From contig OZ025875.1 in NCBI GenBank assembly GCA_964019415.1, positions 3,816,411 through 3,880,410 of the forward strand: a DNA stretch of 64,000 nucleotides, read 5' to 3'. Shown here piece by piece: positions 1 to 22,405 of this stretch (position 1 is its first letter; the number at the start of each line of letters is the position of its first letter). Under the pieces are notes generated by a model. That model had not been told where the DNA came from and searched no databases. It was given only the letters and a program-made list of their open reading frames with translations. The DNA comes from Ianthella basta (Eukaryota > Porifera > Demospongiae > Verongiida > Ianthellidae). The position numbers and the translations under genes are program-made.

Positions 1-1471
1 TGCTTCAAAACAGAGCAGAAAAAAGTGACGAAGCGCGACAAGAGTGGGCATGTACTATTTACGTAGGTGTTGAAACCTCTTGCATAACCTAATTCCTGCC
101 TGCTGCTGTGGAATAGCACTTCTAGGTATGACAATATTTGTTACAACTGCAGCTCATACCAAGTACTGTAAAACCGAAAAGAATGGTATCTTGTATCCCT
201 ATGCAGTGTACCGGTTACTGTTGGTATCCAGTAAATACCAAAGTTAACTAACTATACCAAAATACCAGCCACCACAAAATGAATACACAAGAATGGTGCA
301 TACACATACATATAGTACTGTCAAAACAATTCCAAACTACCATGTAGGTGAATAAAGGCATTGTTGGGCAATGCTGAGCGAGTATGCTGTACTTGTACAG
401 CTTACTCACTCACTACTCTGCACTCACGCTGTTGTCTTCACCAAAGAAGATAAAGCATGAATACATAACTAGGTGTACACGTATATAACCAGCACAAGCT
501 TCCATTAAAATCTAGTGTGACTTCATTGTGCTAGCAGGCAGTTGCCTTCTATTGCAACACTTTCCCCTGGGGATACAAATCTAATGGCTGTAAGTCTGAT
601 CGACAGTCATCACAGTAAATGAAACTACATTGTCTACTTGCGTCACCACACAATGCAAGTTGTATTACGTGCTTTCTGCATGGACTTGCACCAGTGACTG
701 CACTAGCTGATTCATGAAAGTGTCACAAATGAGTTACATGGGGGCAGCATGCTCCCATACATATGTAGCTAGCTGAAATCTCAAAAGCTGAAAGGCTAAG
801 CTAAACTACCAGTCAACCTTTCACTATCTATGTCACCAGCCACAATAGATACCATATAATTACTTCCAACCTGTGGCACACACAAAATCCTCGTGAATGC
901 CACTAGGCTTAGGTCCTCCTGGAGTAAAGGAGACAGGCTAATGGAGCTCACACATTGTCGCCTAACTGTCTACTTCTAAATGCCTCTCGGTAACCTTCGC
1001 ATGATTATAGTGCGGAAGCAGCAACACCAATCATACCTTGCATTCCTGTAGTTGCGATTCAGCAGCCTGGCCAAGGCGGCGCAGTAACAAATCGATCTGT
1101 TCGTCACCCCTACACAAGCGAAGCGGGCAAACTCGCTGTCAGTTAGTATGCATACACGGGCACACAACCACCTAGCTTATCAAAGCACTTCTATCTACTC
1201 TGTCTACAACATAATAAGACATTCGTACCGTCTTGGATACCTACCTAGCTGTCATTGTTCTGCCCAGTGTCCCCACAAAGTCAACGAAATCTCCAAGTAC
1301 CTCACGAACATTTGGCGGGCTACACAGGAAATTACTAACGTGCACTTTTACTAAAAGCCTAGAGTTGTTTATTAGACGCTCTTAGCATCAAGCGCCTTTT
1401 AAGCGTTAATTAAACACCCTATAGGCCAATATATTAAAATAAAAGCCCGATAGCGTTTATTAGGAATCCGA
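1..1471. other. left flank and probable upstream region of the FANCF-like gene
   Basis: AT-rich sequence with no convincing long coding frame. Apart from the possible minus-strand exon at 1036-1104 and a Cys-rich minus-strand frame near 550-635, no repeat or RNA gene was recognised here. Confidence 0.4.
1036..1104 (-). CDS. possible internal exon of an unidentified minus-strand gene
   Basis: On the minus strand a TAG acceptor is followed by 69 bases and a GTATGA donor. With one leading base the open frame reads GDEQIDLLLRRLGQAAE and on to a final Lys, which looks like an amphipathic or coiled-coil helix. Further left, at about 550-635 on the same strand, another frame reads QCSFIYCDDCRSDLQ, with cysteines spaced like a small zinc finger, before a stop. 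The phases of these pieces could not be joined, so no gene model is offered. A divergent partner of FANCF would fit the head-to-head layout of the rest of the window. The family is not recognised. Confidence 0.25.
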
Positions 1472-4400
1472 ATGGAAGGCCTGTTGCAGAATGCTACGGT
1501 GTATTTTAAGGTTCTCAGTAAAGCATCAACGCATCAAATTCAGGATTGGAAGCAAGATGATGTCAAGAATGCATTCAAATGGACAGGGTATTTCCAGAAA
1601 GTAATGCTACTTACTGGCTTCTAGACAAATAGCTGTATTTGTGCACATTCTTCAGGTGTCCCTGGCTAATGTGTGTGCTTTCACCTCTTGTTTCAGGCTT
1701 ACATCCAACTATGTAAGAAGCCTTCACTGCTGCAGAAATTTGATGCAGACTTGAAGGAAGTTGCTCAAAGTCAGAATTTCAGTATTGGTCAAGAGATCAA
1801 TTCCTACTTCCTAGGGCACAGTGAAGGCTACCTTGCTCGGGTGTGTATTTACTGCATGTTGCCAACTTGGCATGGCGCATTTGTATGTGTGTATACAGCA
1901 GGTTACAGTATGTATGTAAGTACAATGGAATCTCTAGGATGCTCCCTATAAAGGACATAATACAAATTATCTCCCTATAAAAGACAAAATTTACTGTCCC
2001 AACCTACTATGCCATTGTATTTTCCACCTCTGAAAGAGGACAACCTCTCTTATAAAGGACAAAGTGGCTGGTCCCAACGAGTCCGTTATTTGGAGATTCC
2101 ACTGTATAGCTGGATGTTCTATTAGGTATGCATAGACACGTTAAGCAGAATGTATACATGTAATTAGCCCTACTCCGCTAGATAGCCCATCAGCAGCATT
2201 GCCCATTTGCAAAATGAAGTGAATTGATTGGTCTTGTAAGTGTGGTTGCAGCTCCCTCACTTGCCAGTACTTGTACCACGTGCATACAAATTTTGCAAGA
2301 CGTTATTTTGCCAATTTCATGCGGGTGTTTGCAAAAAGAATAACGCAAAAGTCCCCCTATGGTCTAAGCCATACTAACTATAGTAGGGGAATACAAGGGT
2401 TCCGTGAGTGTGGTTGGAGGGAACATAAAATTTGGTGGTAGGGAGCATGAAGTCTGGTGGGAGGCAACATGAAGTGTGGTGGGACAGAACATGCATAATA
2501 TACGTAAATGAGACATAAATTACTCTGTCTAGTATAATATAACATAATTACTTACTATTATTATGTGGGACATTGTGCTAATAATAGCACCAATATTTAT
2601 TTTGTATGCAGACTTTGTTGCGCAACCCTCACCTCCCAGTTGAGCTATTCAAGCTGCTGCTTTCTGATTCAGCAGATCTCCAGGATTACTGCTCAGAGGT
2701 AACGTTGTGGTGCTAACATAGTCAACATGCCTGTATTTAAATCCAATAGTTATTGTTTGTTTATTTTTCATGTTAAAGATTCATTCTTGGTATTAAAACA
2801 TAATAATACTAGGAAGGTGCCTGCCTTCGGTGGTCTTCCCACAACGGCAAGTTGGCCCTGCCCAGTTTTATGGTATCTGTGCAAGTATAGCAACACGAGT
2901 AGTTGCCATAACAGTGGGAATTGTAAATTCAATCTTCGATCGGACCAAAGCGAATCAATTTGGCCAATTACTAGAAGTCAAAGGGAACAGTATTAAGAAT
3001 TACTGTCGGCTGTGAAAGAAAATCTCGAAATCAAAGGATAATTCTCTGAGAAAAGTATGATGTGCGAGTGATTTTGAGCCGTGCATGGAGGACTCTTCCT
3101 GGTCCGTTCTTTGATTTTGCCTGAATGATAAAGAAACAAACGCACAAACGAACTGAATTATATGTAGATGTGAAAGACAATTTGAAGCAGGCTTCTTTGT
3201 GCATCTGTGCCAACTACTTTCGTAGCGAGTGTACTTCTCATGCTTTGCTGGTGGGCAAGTAACCAGCTTTGTCAGTGTGAGTGTGCCTCCCGACCATGTA
3301 TCCTGCTTCTTCAGCAGTAGGCTACCCTCTCTGCATATTGGAAGATATGCTGATTGATGTTTAAGCCACTCACGTTTACTCTTCCATTGGTTGATTGATG
3401 GGATTCCTCATGTGTCATGATACAGAGACTAATGGCTACTTGCAGGTATGCCGACAGGGACATGAGCTGGCTTACAAGTAACATACGTGGCAATTGTGTT
3501 TCTGTGTATTGTTGAACAGTTATTTCGATCGTCGGATGACGATATGTACAAGTCTCAGTGGTCAAAGGAAGTCACCCAGATGTGTGCAGGGGGGCAGCTA
3601 AGGGGGCAACCCCTGCATCCTAGCAGGTGCCTCTGCATACTCACAAACACTCACAAATATGCACACAGACAGACATATGCATGTATGCACACACACTAAC
3701 ACATGCATACACATGTACACACATGCATACTGTATAATAGATGTTTTTTGGGTTGGTGTCCACTCCAGCACTGGGTACCAGAGTGGAAATTATGATATTA
3801 TACATATGTAGTATATTTATATAAAATCTGTGGCTCATGATCTGTAATTATAATCATCTCTAAGTTTATTATTATACTGTAAGTATGCATATGAATCTGT
3901 ATAATTATAATCACGAAATGATTCCTGGATACTGGTACCTACTGATGTGAACAACCAACTTGAAAAGGTCCACACACTCATAATGCTTAAACCCACCCAC
4001 CTACACACCTACTGTATAGCCTGTGACACATGCACACACACACACACGCACACACACACACGCACACGCACACACATGCGCACACACACATCCACACCCA
4101 CCCACCCACCCCCACACACACCTACCCCCCACGCACAATGCTAGGTGCATGTGTTGGATTCACTTAAGCTTGTGCTTGCATGCATGGCAAACTATTTCCA
4201 AGATAAAAGTAGACACTTGTGCCACACATGGACACATTCCGGCATGCCTAAGAGCATGCAGCCTGCATGATTTAAGTGTCTGTGTATATCATGAATCTGT
4301 AGCTTACGGCTACAGGCTACCCTCTGTGCATAATGGAAGATTTGCTGCACGATCGATGTTTCAGCCACTCATCTAGTCTTGTTCCCAGCCCACCACTTCC

Positions 4401-5290
4401 GCTAACAAAATGGCCGGGGAAAAGGTGGTCTGGCATATTTGGGCCGATTTCTTGGTTCTCACCATCCCAAATAATTCTGGCCAATCAGATCGCTGCTTGG
4501 TCACGTGTCTACCGAAAGCCATGCACGAACCTTGTAGCTACGTGAAGTCTCAAGGTGTAAGCGTTCTTTCTTGGATTATGGATAGTCCATGATTGAGATC
4601 CAGTTCTGTGACATATCCAGGATCCAAAAAAAGAACGTTTGAGAGTTCTCCTATATCTTCATGTACGAGGCTCACACGTGGTTTCGTAAGCACGTGATCA
4701 AGCAGCAGTCTGATTGGTCAAAAGTATTCGAGATGCGTCAAGGCGAGCCAAGGAATGAGCCTAAAGATACCAGACCACCTCTTCCGTGGCCATTTTGTTA
4801 GTGGAATTGGTGGGCTGGGAACGAGACTACCACTCATCAGGGGCCAGTACCCTTTGGCCCCTGTGACACCATGGATACATATGTCTATGTATATCTCCCT
4901 CTTACTGTATCCCCCCCCCCCCCCCCCCCCCTTAATTCTCAGAACCTCAGATTACCCCCCTTCCTCCCAAAATATTTTACTAAATGCAGCACTGCAGTGG
5001 CTCATACTCATCCCATGCATGAAATCTATATAATATTTATAACATGAATAAAGAGAAGTTGTCTGCATTTTTCTCTTGGTGACCAAATCTATGACACTAT
5101 AGCCATGCCATCGAGTTCCCATGCAAGCTACATTGCAATCATGCATGCTATCAAGTGCACATACACATTATGTACTTAATTCATACTCTACTGTACATTG
5201 CAGGTAATTAGGGAAAAGGCCTTGGTGCAGAGCCTGAATGAGATGGTGGCTATATTGCAAGAAGGAGACCAATCAAAAGAATATAGTTGA
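1472..5290 (+). CDS. FANCF: Fanconi anaemia group F-like protein, short form
   Basis: Four exons (1472-1600, 1697-1840, 2612-2698, 5204-5290), all joined in phase 0 with GT-AG ends, give 148 residues. The start MEGLLQ, followed by W26, a spaced A-x2-W-x2-Y helix and later LGH-x(8)-LL-x-NPHL, parallels the N-terminal region of vertebrate FANCF (MESLLQ, ALQWARYL, LGHCDVLLSLRLLENRAL). FANCF is the adaptor of the Fanconi core complex, which monoubiquitinates FANCD2-FANCI at interstrand crosslinks. The human protein is about 374 residues and encoded by one exon; this model ends after the N-terminal region and lacks the helical-repeat C-terminal half. The stop is real in this frame and an AATAAA lies at 5501. 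Missed 3' exons are possible, but RECQL5 ends only 280 bp away on the other strand. The homology call rests on remembered similarity. Confidence 0.6.
1923..2104. mobile_element. TA-flanked non-autonomous element (Tc1/mariner-like)
   Basis: The element has inverted ends CAATGGAATCTC / GAGATTCCACTG and a TA dinucleotide on each side. It contains AAAGGACA repeats, has no coding capacity, and lies in intron 2 of the FANCF-like gene. Confidence 0.6.
4020..4136. repeat. (CA)n-rich microsatellite
   Basis: Interrupted CA/CG dinucleotide run grading into CCCA repeats. The open frames it creates are low complexity. Confidence 0.85.
4374..4829. mobile_element. long hairpin element with Mutator-like 9-bp target duplication
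   Basis: 456 bp with near-perfect inverted arms: TAGTCTTGTTCCCAGCCCAC at the left and the reverse complement, ending GGGAACGAGACTA, at the right. It is flanked by the identical 9-mer CCACTCATC at 4365-4373 and 4830-4838. The arms are long and each contains a low-quality open frame; no transposase was seen. Confidence 0.8.
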
Positions 5291-5320
5291 ATTTAAATAA
5301 CTCACATTTCAATCATGGTA

Positions 5321-5413
5321 AGTCGATCTCGCATAGCCAGACTGCCATTTTGGTCACGTGCAGACTCCACCGGGGTGGAGCTGAGCAAAATGGCAGTCTG
5401 GCTACGTGAGACT
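5321..5413. mobile_element. short hairpin MITE, Mutator-like
   Basis: About 93 bp. Inverted arms centre on GCCAGACTGCCATTTTG and its complement, the outer ends are of TCTCGC/GAGACT type, and the 9-mer ATCATGGTA flanks both sides. It lies directly after the FANCF stop, so it is part of the 3' UTR or intergenic DNA. Confidence 0.75.
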
Positions 5414-5500
5414 ATCATGGTAATTTATCATAATCATTGCAATTAAAATTCAGAATGGAATAAAACAATTGTGCATTAGTTCGGCTTACTTAGATTGACA

Positions 5501-5506
5501 AATAAA
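5501..5506 (+). terminator. candidate polyadenylation signal of FANCF-like gene
   Basis: AATAAA 210 bp after the FANCF stop codon and about 65 bp before the convergent RECQL5 stop, so the two 3' ends are tightly packed. Confidence 0.4.
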
Positions 5507-5569
5507 CATCCAATGAATTGAAATGATATATAATATGTAATCACGCATGCTGATCCATGCATGAGGTGG

Positions 5570-16122
<10,553 letters not shown>

Positions 16123-16269
16123 TTCTTCAGTTCATACTCAAGTTCGAAATAACCGCCATCCATTTTGTGGGGTAAGGGATTAATTTATCTTGGTCACGCC
16201 CCCTATGTCACAACCTGCCCTCATGTGATGCAAGACCACTAGTGAGAAGGAAGGGCGTACGGTACCGTG
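16123..16269. promoter_or_regulatory. divergent promoter RECQL5 / DPH3
   Basis: 147 bp separate the two start codons on opposite strands, so both 5' UTRs and the core promoters must share this space. No TATA box is evident. Confidence 0.6.
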
Positions 16270-16489
16270 ATGTCTGTTTTCCACGACGAAGTAGAGATAG
16301 AAGACTTTGAATACGACCCAGAAACAGAGACCTACTACTACCCGTGTCCGTGTGGGGACCAGTTTGAAATTTCAAAGGTAAGACGCGAGGCAGGACTCAC
16401 TGCAGGCATACGAATATTTATCTAAACTCTGTACTGGAGGTGCCTTGTTACATGTACCACATGTGTACTCACTCTCACACACACACACA

Positions 16490-16535
<46 letters not shown>

Positions 16536-16906
16536 CACACACACACACCACTCGTACAGGTAGCTAAACACTGGTATACTATACTGAGTTGCCTCGCTTC
16601 CACCCTGTGCAGAGTGACCTAGAAGACGGCGAAGAAATAGCAACATGTCCCAGCTGTTCACTAATTGTACGAGTAATCTATGACCCAGTGAGTGGACTGT
16701 GTCACACACAAACTAAGCTAATTGATTCAGTACATATGTAGTGTGCACTGTTTTTGCATAGCCACACAAAGGATTTTATATGACTTTGTATGTCTATGGT
16801 GTGTGTATGTACGTATGGTGTACTCATGCCAAATTTTCTCTTGCAGGATGACTTCTGTCCCTCTGGAGGAGATGAAAGTGAACCAGTTCCCATTGCTGCA
16901 CAATGA
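16270..16906 (+). CDS. DPH3: diphthamide biosynthesis protein 3 (CSL zinc finger)
   Basis: Three exons (16270-16377, 16613-16687, 16847-16906), all phase 0, give 80 residues, the normal family length (about 82). It begins [13 protein letters not shown] and carries the DPH-type zinc ligands C-P-C-G and C-P-S-C followed by S-L, the CSL signature. DPH3 is a small electron carrier that supplies electrons to the radical-SAM DPH1-DPH2 enzyme in the first step of diphthamide formation on elongation factor 2. It also works with Elongator in tRNA wobble modification. It shares a 147-bp divergent promoter with RECQL5. Confidence 0.97.
16475..16549. repeat. (CA)n microsatellite
   Basis: CA repeat with a few CT/CG interruptions, inside DPH3 intron 1. 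Confidence 0.9.
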
Positions 16907-17826
16907 GACAGCAGTCTACTATGTCATTTTTATCATTAATTTTTAAGTGCATGAAATTCAAGCTCCTTTGTATATTGCTCAGTGCACCACCATCCTGTAT
17001 TATATTGGCCGAGCTGGATTTGTCTTTTGGTGTTAATCTCACTGATCGATATATTTATCGTGTGGTTTGTTGTTAGCACAGTTACGTATTTTGTTGGGTG
17101 TAAGTGTAAGTATGGTGTGGGGGGAGGAGGGAGATGGGATTGGCTTATGTTGAAGCACAGTGAATCCTGTCCAAGACAGATGCCTGTGGGTCAGTTCTAA
17201 CTGACCTTTATAGAGAGGTGGCTGCCCTACAGGGGTAGATCACAATGTTTTAGTGCTGTTTGCACCAGGGAAGTGGCTACCTGCTTTAGTGACCATCTTA
17301 GACAGTTTCACTGTAATGCCTCAACTCTGTGTTGTCAGTTATGTACAAGTGACTGAGCTGGTTGGGGGAGAAGATCAGCAACCTCATGCAGGATGTTTTG
17401 AGAAATCAATACCTTCTCTGGCTGCTTACAAATGTTTGGATGCAGTTGTGAAAGACCGTTATGGTCCTACTATCCATGACTAATCTGCTGTGTTAATTGC
17501 TCAGATGGGTACATCTGGGTTCAAGATTAGTTTGCTTATGCGTGGAAGCATCAATGCATTGATCATCCCAAGTCACTCACACTTGCACAAATAATGAAGA
17601 AAAAGAATAAGTGAAACTGTTTGCCTCAATACCTGATGTTGATGATCAGATGCCATAATTAATAGGCACCGTACTACAGTAGTACATATGTTACACTACT
17701 TACATAAGAATAGTAATAAATAACTGATGAGAAGTCACACCTGTGCACTCAAAGAGTTACCAATGACTGCTGAAAGTACTGACAAATAGTGTGAACAAGA
17801 TCAGTGAACACTTGTGACTGTGGCCT
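16907..17826. other. tail-to-tail intergenic region DPH3 / JPT-like
   Basis: 920 bp between two convergent stop codons. It contains one Tc1/mariner-like MITE (17158-17313) and otherwise AT-rich unique sequence; no gene was recognised. Confidence 0.7.
17158..17313. mobile_element. Tc1/mariner-like MITE, copy 2
   Basis: 156 bp with ends CAGTGAATCCTGTCCAAGAC / GTCTTAGACAGTTTCACTG. TA is intact on the right and mutated to CA on the left. It has the same interior as the other copies. Confidence 0.75.
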
Positions 17827-18365
17827 TCAGCCAAAGGTGATCTGGCTATGTCCACCAGGAGGAGCAGTGACCTTCGATGAAGGACGTTTGGTGGTGGGCA
17901 CAGTCGTTGGTGCTGGTTCCTGTTTGGCGGGAGGAGGGGCCTCCTGCTTTGGCCTGGGCTGAGAGACTGGTTGGACCGGACCACCAAAGCTTATGGAGGT
18001 GCTTCCACCAGGTGGGTTAAGCACCCTGCACAAGATAGGTAGGCACATGCATGCACACTAACACAGTTTCCAGAGAGGAAACACAGTAGCCGTGTAGGCT
18101 ACGGAGACTATAGTGAAGGCACAGCAGCAGTGAAATCATTCTAAACGTACTTCACGCCTGTCTTCCTGTGAATAAACTTGCATTACACCGGCCATGGTAG
18201 GTAAGTTCTAAATCCATCACACATCAAAATGAAAGTGTCAAAACCACAAGCCAGTAAGGTACTGAAGGGCGTGTGTTGCTGACCTACGCTGAGCTTTCTA
18301 TCATACCTGGAGCTGCTCTTCTCGCCTGCTCTCAGGCCTTGGAACATCTCTGTTGACTGAGCCAT
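17827..18365 (-). CDS. JPT1: Jupiter microtubule-associated homologue (HN1 family)
   Basis: Two exons (18307-18365, 17827-18025; the codon is split AG|G) give 85 residues. After a short N-terminal segment come two family-type boxes: RVLNPPGGSTSISFG near residue 20 and APPGGHSQITFG at the extreme C terminus. They are separated by a Pro/Lys/Gln-rich, probably disordered linker. In vertebrates JPT1/JPT2 have RVLRPPGG boxes of this kind; they are small cytosolic disordered proteins linked to microtubules, and JPT2 binds NAADP. At 85 residues this is shorter than human JPT1 (about 154), with two PPGG boxes only. JPT1 versus JPT2 cannot be decided; it may descend from their common ancestor. Confidence 0.75.
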
Positions 18366-18636
18366 TAGGATAGAATGGAGGACCGTCTATGACCACAGCA
18401 ACCGTAGGGATGCAAATACTTGTTTCCGCCGGAAGTCACGTGCGTAGCTGGCAGCCATTTCTACATGACGCAGTTCTTAGGCAACACCATTGGGGTCTTT
18501 CCTTAGACGTCGTAACTATTAGAAAACCACCGAAGGTGACAGCCACCTCAAGACCAAGACCCTTCTCTAGCGTTGTACTATAACTTATCTTAACGGAGTG
18601 GTAGTATCTGTCACTCTGACCGTCATCTGAACGAAA
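18366..18636. promoter_or_regulatory. divergent promoter JPT-like / UBE2A
   Basis: 271 bp between opposite start codons. It contains GCCGGAAGTCACGTGCG at about 18428-18444, an ETS-type CCGGAAGT overlapping an E-box CACGTG. GCAGCCATTT follows, a YY1-like core on the minus strand. Confidence 0.6.
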
Positions 18637-21600
18637 ATGACCACCCCCGCGCGAAGGAGACTTATGCGAGACTTTAAAAGGTGAGTCGCGCGTATATCCT
18701 TTCCCTTTTAGTGTATGTTGAATTGTTCCCTGTTTTCCCCACCGACCCAGGCTTCAAGAAGACCCTCCAGCCGGCGTGAGCGGGGCTCCGTCGGACAATA
18801 ACATAATGGTTTGGAACGCTGTCATATTTGGGTGAGTATGCGATGGGTGGGACAGGGGCACGCGCTCGTATGAGACCCAGAGAGAGGCGCAGAGTCGGAG
18901 AGGGGAGAGCGAAAATGGTGTAGGATGTGACTGGGGCAGTGGTGGTTTGTGGCGAAGAGACACGTGGATGTGTAGTGTGGCTGTACCACAGGTCATAGTG
19001 CCAGAGGCAGTGAGCTGTGGTGCTTTTCCTTCCTCGTGGTTAATTAAAGAAAGGAGTTGAATGATTTAGAAATCTTGTTACTATGCACTGCCTTTCTGTC
19101 CTTTCTTCAGGCCTAAAGACACACCCTTTGAAGATGGTGAGTGTAAAGGTGTTGAGGTGTCATTGGTTGGTAGGCACTCAATTTTAAGGTACAAAGTGTA
19201 GAGCCAAGGTCACACACTGTTTCATTCATGATGATGCCCCTTCTTCACTATTCAATGTGTTTGCACAAGACGGCCGATTTGCCGCCAATCATGAATCAAT
19301 CTAGTCTAACGCACCAGCCCACACCCCCTCTTCCCTCTCCACGGAAGGGTCTGGTGAGTCCTGCTTGATGTAAGGGGAGTGTGACTACATACAGTCTACA
19401 TGTGTAGTTTAATGTTTGTGCAAAGTGGGTCAGATGCTTGAGTAGTGATTTCCACCTCGCAAGTAAATCAGAAAATCTGATTGGTTGTGCCTCACCAGAC
19501 ACTTCTGTGTGTGAAGGAGCTGACTTGTAAAATAAACTGGAGAGCTTGCCTTTGGGATTTGAATTTGAATGGTGTTTGTTCCACTAGATGTGTAGTGGCC
19601 TCACAGGGGGTGTCGTACTTGCACATGTGTCTTGGTGATGGGATGAAAATGAAGTTTGGTTGATATTTAATGCAAGAGGACTGCAAAAGAAAGAGTCAAC
19701 CAAGGTGATCACACCCAGCGGTGAAGCGACTGTAAGCTGTAAGGCACTTCCAGCAACCCTTCAGCACTTCGTACTCTCTTTAAGTCTTACCTTGTGCTGT
19801 GGCTACTGGTAACAAGCACATCTCAGTAGCCTAAGGTTGACTAAAGACAGAACCCTCCTTTGTTTACCCTGTCATTCATGGCTCACTGCATTGTGTGTGT
19901 GTGACTAGCATTGGAGTGAGTGATCAAATTTGCTAAAGTTTTATGGTGTGATGACTCGGTATGGGGTAGCAATGGGTGTGCTTCCTTCGTGACAAGAACT
20001 GAAAAAGAAAGGAATGTGAACTAATTCTTTACTTCATTGATTGTAATGAAACCCTCACCTTTGCTATTGGAGTGCTGCATGAGGCTCAGTGAAATATCCA
20101 CCATTTAATGCTCATAGCTCTGTTTACTTCCCATTTGCCAAGCACACTTGTGGTTTGTCTACATGCATATTAGAAGGAAGTGCAATCCCACAGAGCCAGC
20201 TGATTTTCGCTTTGTTTCCTCCTGCACTCGTTTCATCACATGTAATCGCACTGTGTTAGGTGAAGACTGATCTATTTGGTAACCTCACACTAGCCAAACT
20301 AAATAGACAACTGGTGATTTTGAGTGTGAGCAGGTAGCTGTCCAGGGTTGTCATCTGTAGTTTGTAATCGGCACAACATCTGTGTATACGTACGTGCCAT
20401 TGTGGCAATGTTTGGGGAATCTAGTGGCAAGACAAAGGTGTCCAGTGTCATGAGTCTGCCTAAGTGTTGCAGTCACTTAGCACAATGTATTTCAGTTCAG
20501 TGTACTCACATTGTGTGATGCATCGAATCTATTCACTCACATTTTTCCACTATATTGCTTGCGTAAATGCATTACCAAATATGGCACTGTCACGGGAGTA
20601 AGTATTCTGGCCTATGTTATGTGGTAGATTGTGAATTTCACTTTTACTACACAAAATTAATAGTTACCAAGTGGGCGATGATGTCATATTGCTTTCCTCA
20701 GCAGATCTGAGCACTTGTGGTCCTCGCCCACTGCTAACTGGTTTACGTAGTTGCAGATGTACAGTAATATAGTAGTGTTTACGTGTGTGTTCCTTTTCTG
20801 CCTGTGTTACAGGAACGTTCAAGTTAAAAATTGAGTTCTCTGAGGAGTATCCTAACAAGCCGCCTTCAGTGAAGTTTGTCTCCAAGATGTTTCACCCCAA
20901 TGGTGAGACAGTGCATTGATGCACTGGTACACAATATTTGACACTAATGACCCCTTGTTGTGGGTAAGGTGTGTGTACGTACATAGCTCTTTGTTGTGAC
21001 AGCCAGGCAGTGCTATGGTTTTGTCTAAGTTGCATACAAAGGACACCAGTTCACTTACTCTAAATGAGGAAGCTTGCGGTGAAACAATCCAGGATATTAC
21101 CAAATGTAGCGATTGATGGAATTGTGTTTGAAATTCCTTGACCAGTGTGTGGCCTTTTCCCTAAAATTAGGGTTTATTTGAAATGTTTTGGTGCTAAGCC
21201 ATGTCCTAGACTGCTTGTGTGTTGCGTGCTCATGACTGTGACTGGAGGCTCTGTCATGCCTTCATGCCTGTGGTGGATGTGGTTTCACATGTGGCAGTGC
21301 AATGATTCATGTTATTATGGTGACATGAGCCCACATGGTGTAGCTGAGCCGAGTAGCTTGTGCATGTTTGTACGTGTGTACATGTGTATCATTGTGCGAT
21401 GTCACGGCTGTATTGTATTAGCTATACCACGCTGAATTGTGAGGTATAAGTGGTATCCACCCCAGGCCAAAGGACAAGGGAGAATACCACTTAGCATCAC
21501 ATTTGAGTGTGTTATAACTTGCATCAAGTTCCAGTGTGAGTGAGATATAGCATTTATCACATACCAGATATCACCCATGCAGTTGCCATGGTAATGTGAT

Positions 21601-22405
21601 ATACGTATGCATGGTATAGATACCATTGTAGTACTGTATTTGGAAACGTTCTCAATGGAGGGGGAAACTGAGGCTCCCAGCATGTACACAACAGTGGGGC
21701 AAGCATATACATGTGTACTGACACCATTCTTGAAGACTTCCAAGGTGGGGTGACTGCCCCCCCCCCCCCCCCCCCCAAAAAGAAACACCTCTGCATTATA
21801 CAGACTGAGAGTATAACATGTAGCAAGGGCAATTACAAAGGGTAGGCATTTCGACCACGTACATAGGTCCAGTCCTTGTCAGCTGTGTACTAACTGAGAT
21901 ATATTAATTATTATACAGATCCTGTGCATGGGAATGCTAAGTAAGCTGACCTTAGCTCTTCACTGTATGACATAGCCCCACTCTTCTCCTCCACAGTGTA
22001 TGCTGATGGGAGTATATGTCTGGACATCTTACAGAACAGGTGGAGTCCAACTTACGATGTGTCAGCCATATTAACATCAATACAGGTAGGCACAGCGCTT
22101 GTGTGCAGAGCGATACAGACTTCACTATTGTCATTACTGAATGGAGTAACCCTTTGTATACCATCCAAATGCTATTTATTGAATGCGGTCATTGTTTCCA
22201 GTGTCCATTTTAGTGTGCACACCTCTTAAGCGTTAAACATAATGGCATACGCATACTAATTATGCAGAGTCTCTTGGACGAGCCCAACCCAAACAGTCCA
22301 GCGAACAGCCAGGCAGCTCAGCTTTATCAAGAGAGCAGAAGAGAATATGAAAAGAAGGTGCATGCAATTGTGGAACAGAGCTGGATATATGAGGAATCTG
22401 CTTGA
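18637..22405 (+). CDS. UBE2A: ubiquitin-conjugating enzyme E2, RAD6 type
   Basis: Six exons (18637-18680, 18751-18831, 19111-19136, 20813-20902, 21997-22085, 22268-22405) give 155 residues, against 152 in vertebrates. The start [20 protein letters not shown] is the RAD6 signature. The UBC fold follows, with the active-site cysteine in [12 protein letters not shown] and a C terminus [14 protein letters not shown]6 partners RAD18 to monoubiquitinate PCNA in damage tolerance, RNF20/40 to monoubiquitinate histone H2B, and UBR E3s in N-end-rule decay. UBE2A and UBE2B are vertebrate duplicates, so this is presumably the single pre-duplication gene. There is no acidic tail like that of yeast Rad6. 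Confidence 0.97.
21758..21776. repeat. poly-C tract
   Basis: Run of about 18 C in UBE2A intron 4, one of several C-homopolymers in the window (also near 4914, 22833, 31166, 46457 and 59246). Confidence 0.8.

Larger units (their letters stand above)
2699..5203 (+). other. FANCF intron 3 (2.5 kb)
   Basis: This intron holds (CA)n-rich DNA at 4020-4136, a 456-bp hairpin element at 4374-4829, a poly-C run near 4914-4931, and a diverged repeated segment of about 55 bp (3322-3373 and 4314-4373). No nested gene was seen. Confidence 0.6.

Noticed and set aside
3641-3838. Small frames around 3487-3838
   Set aside because: Low-complexity CA/TG sequence without splice support or homology.
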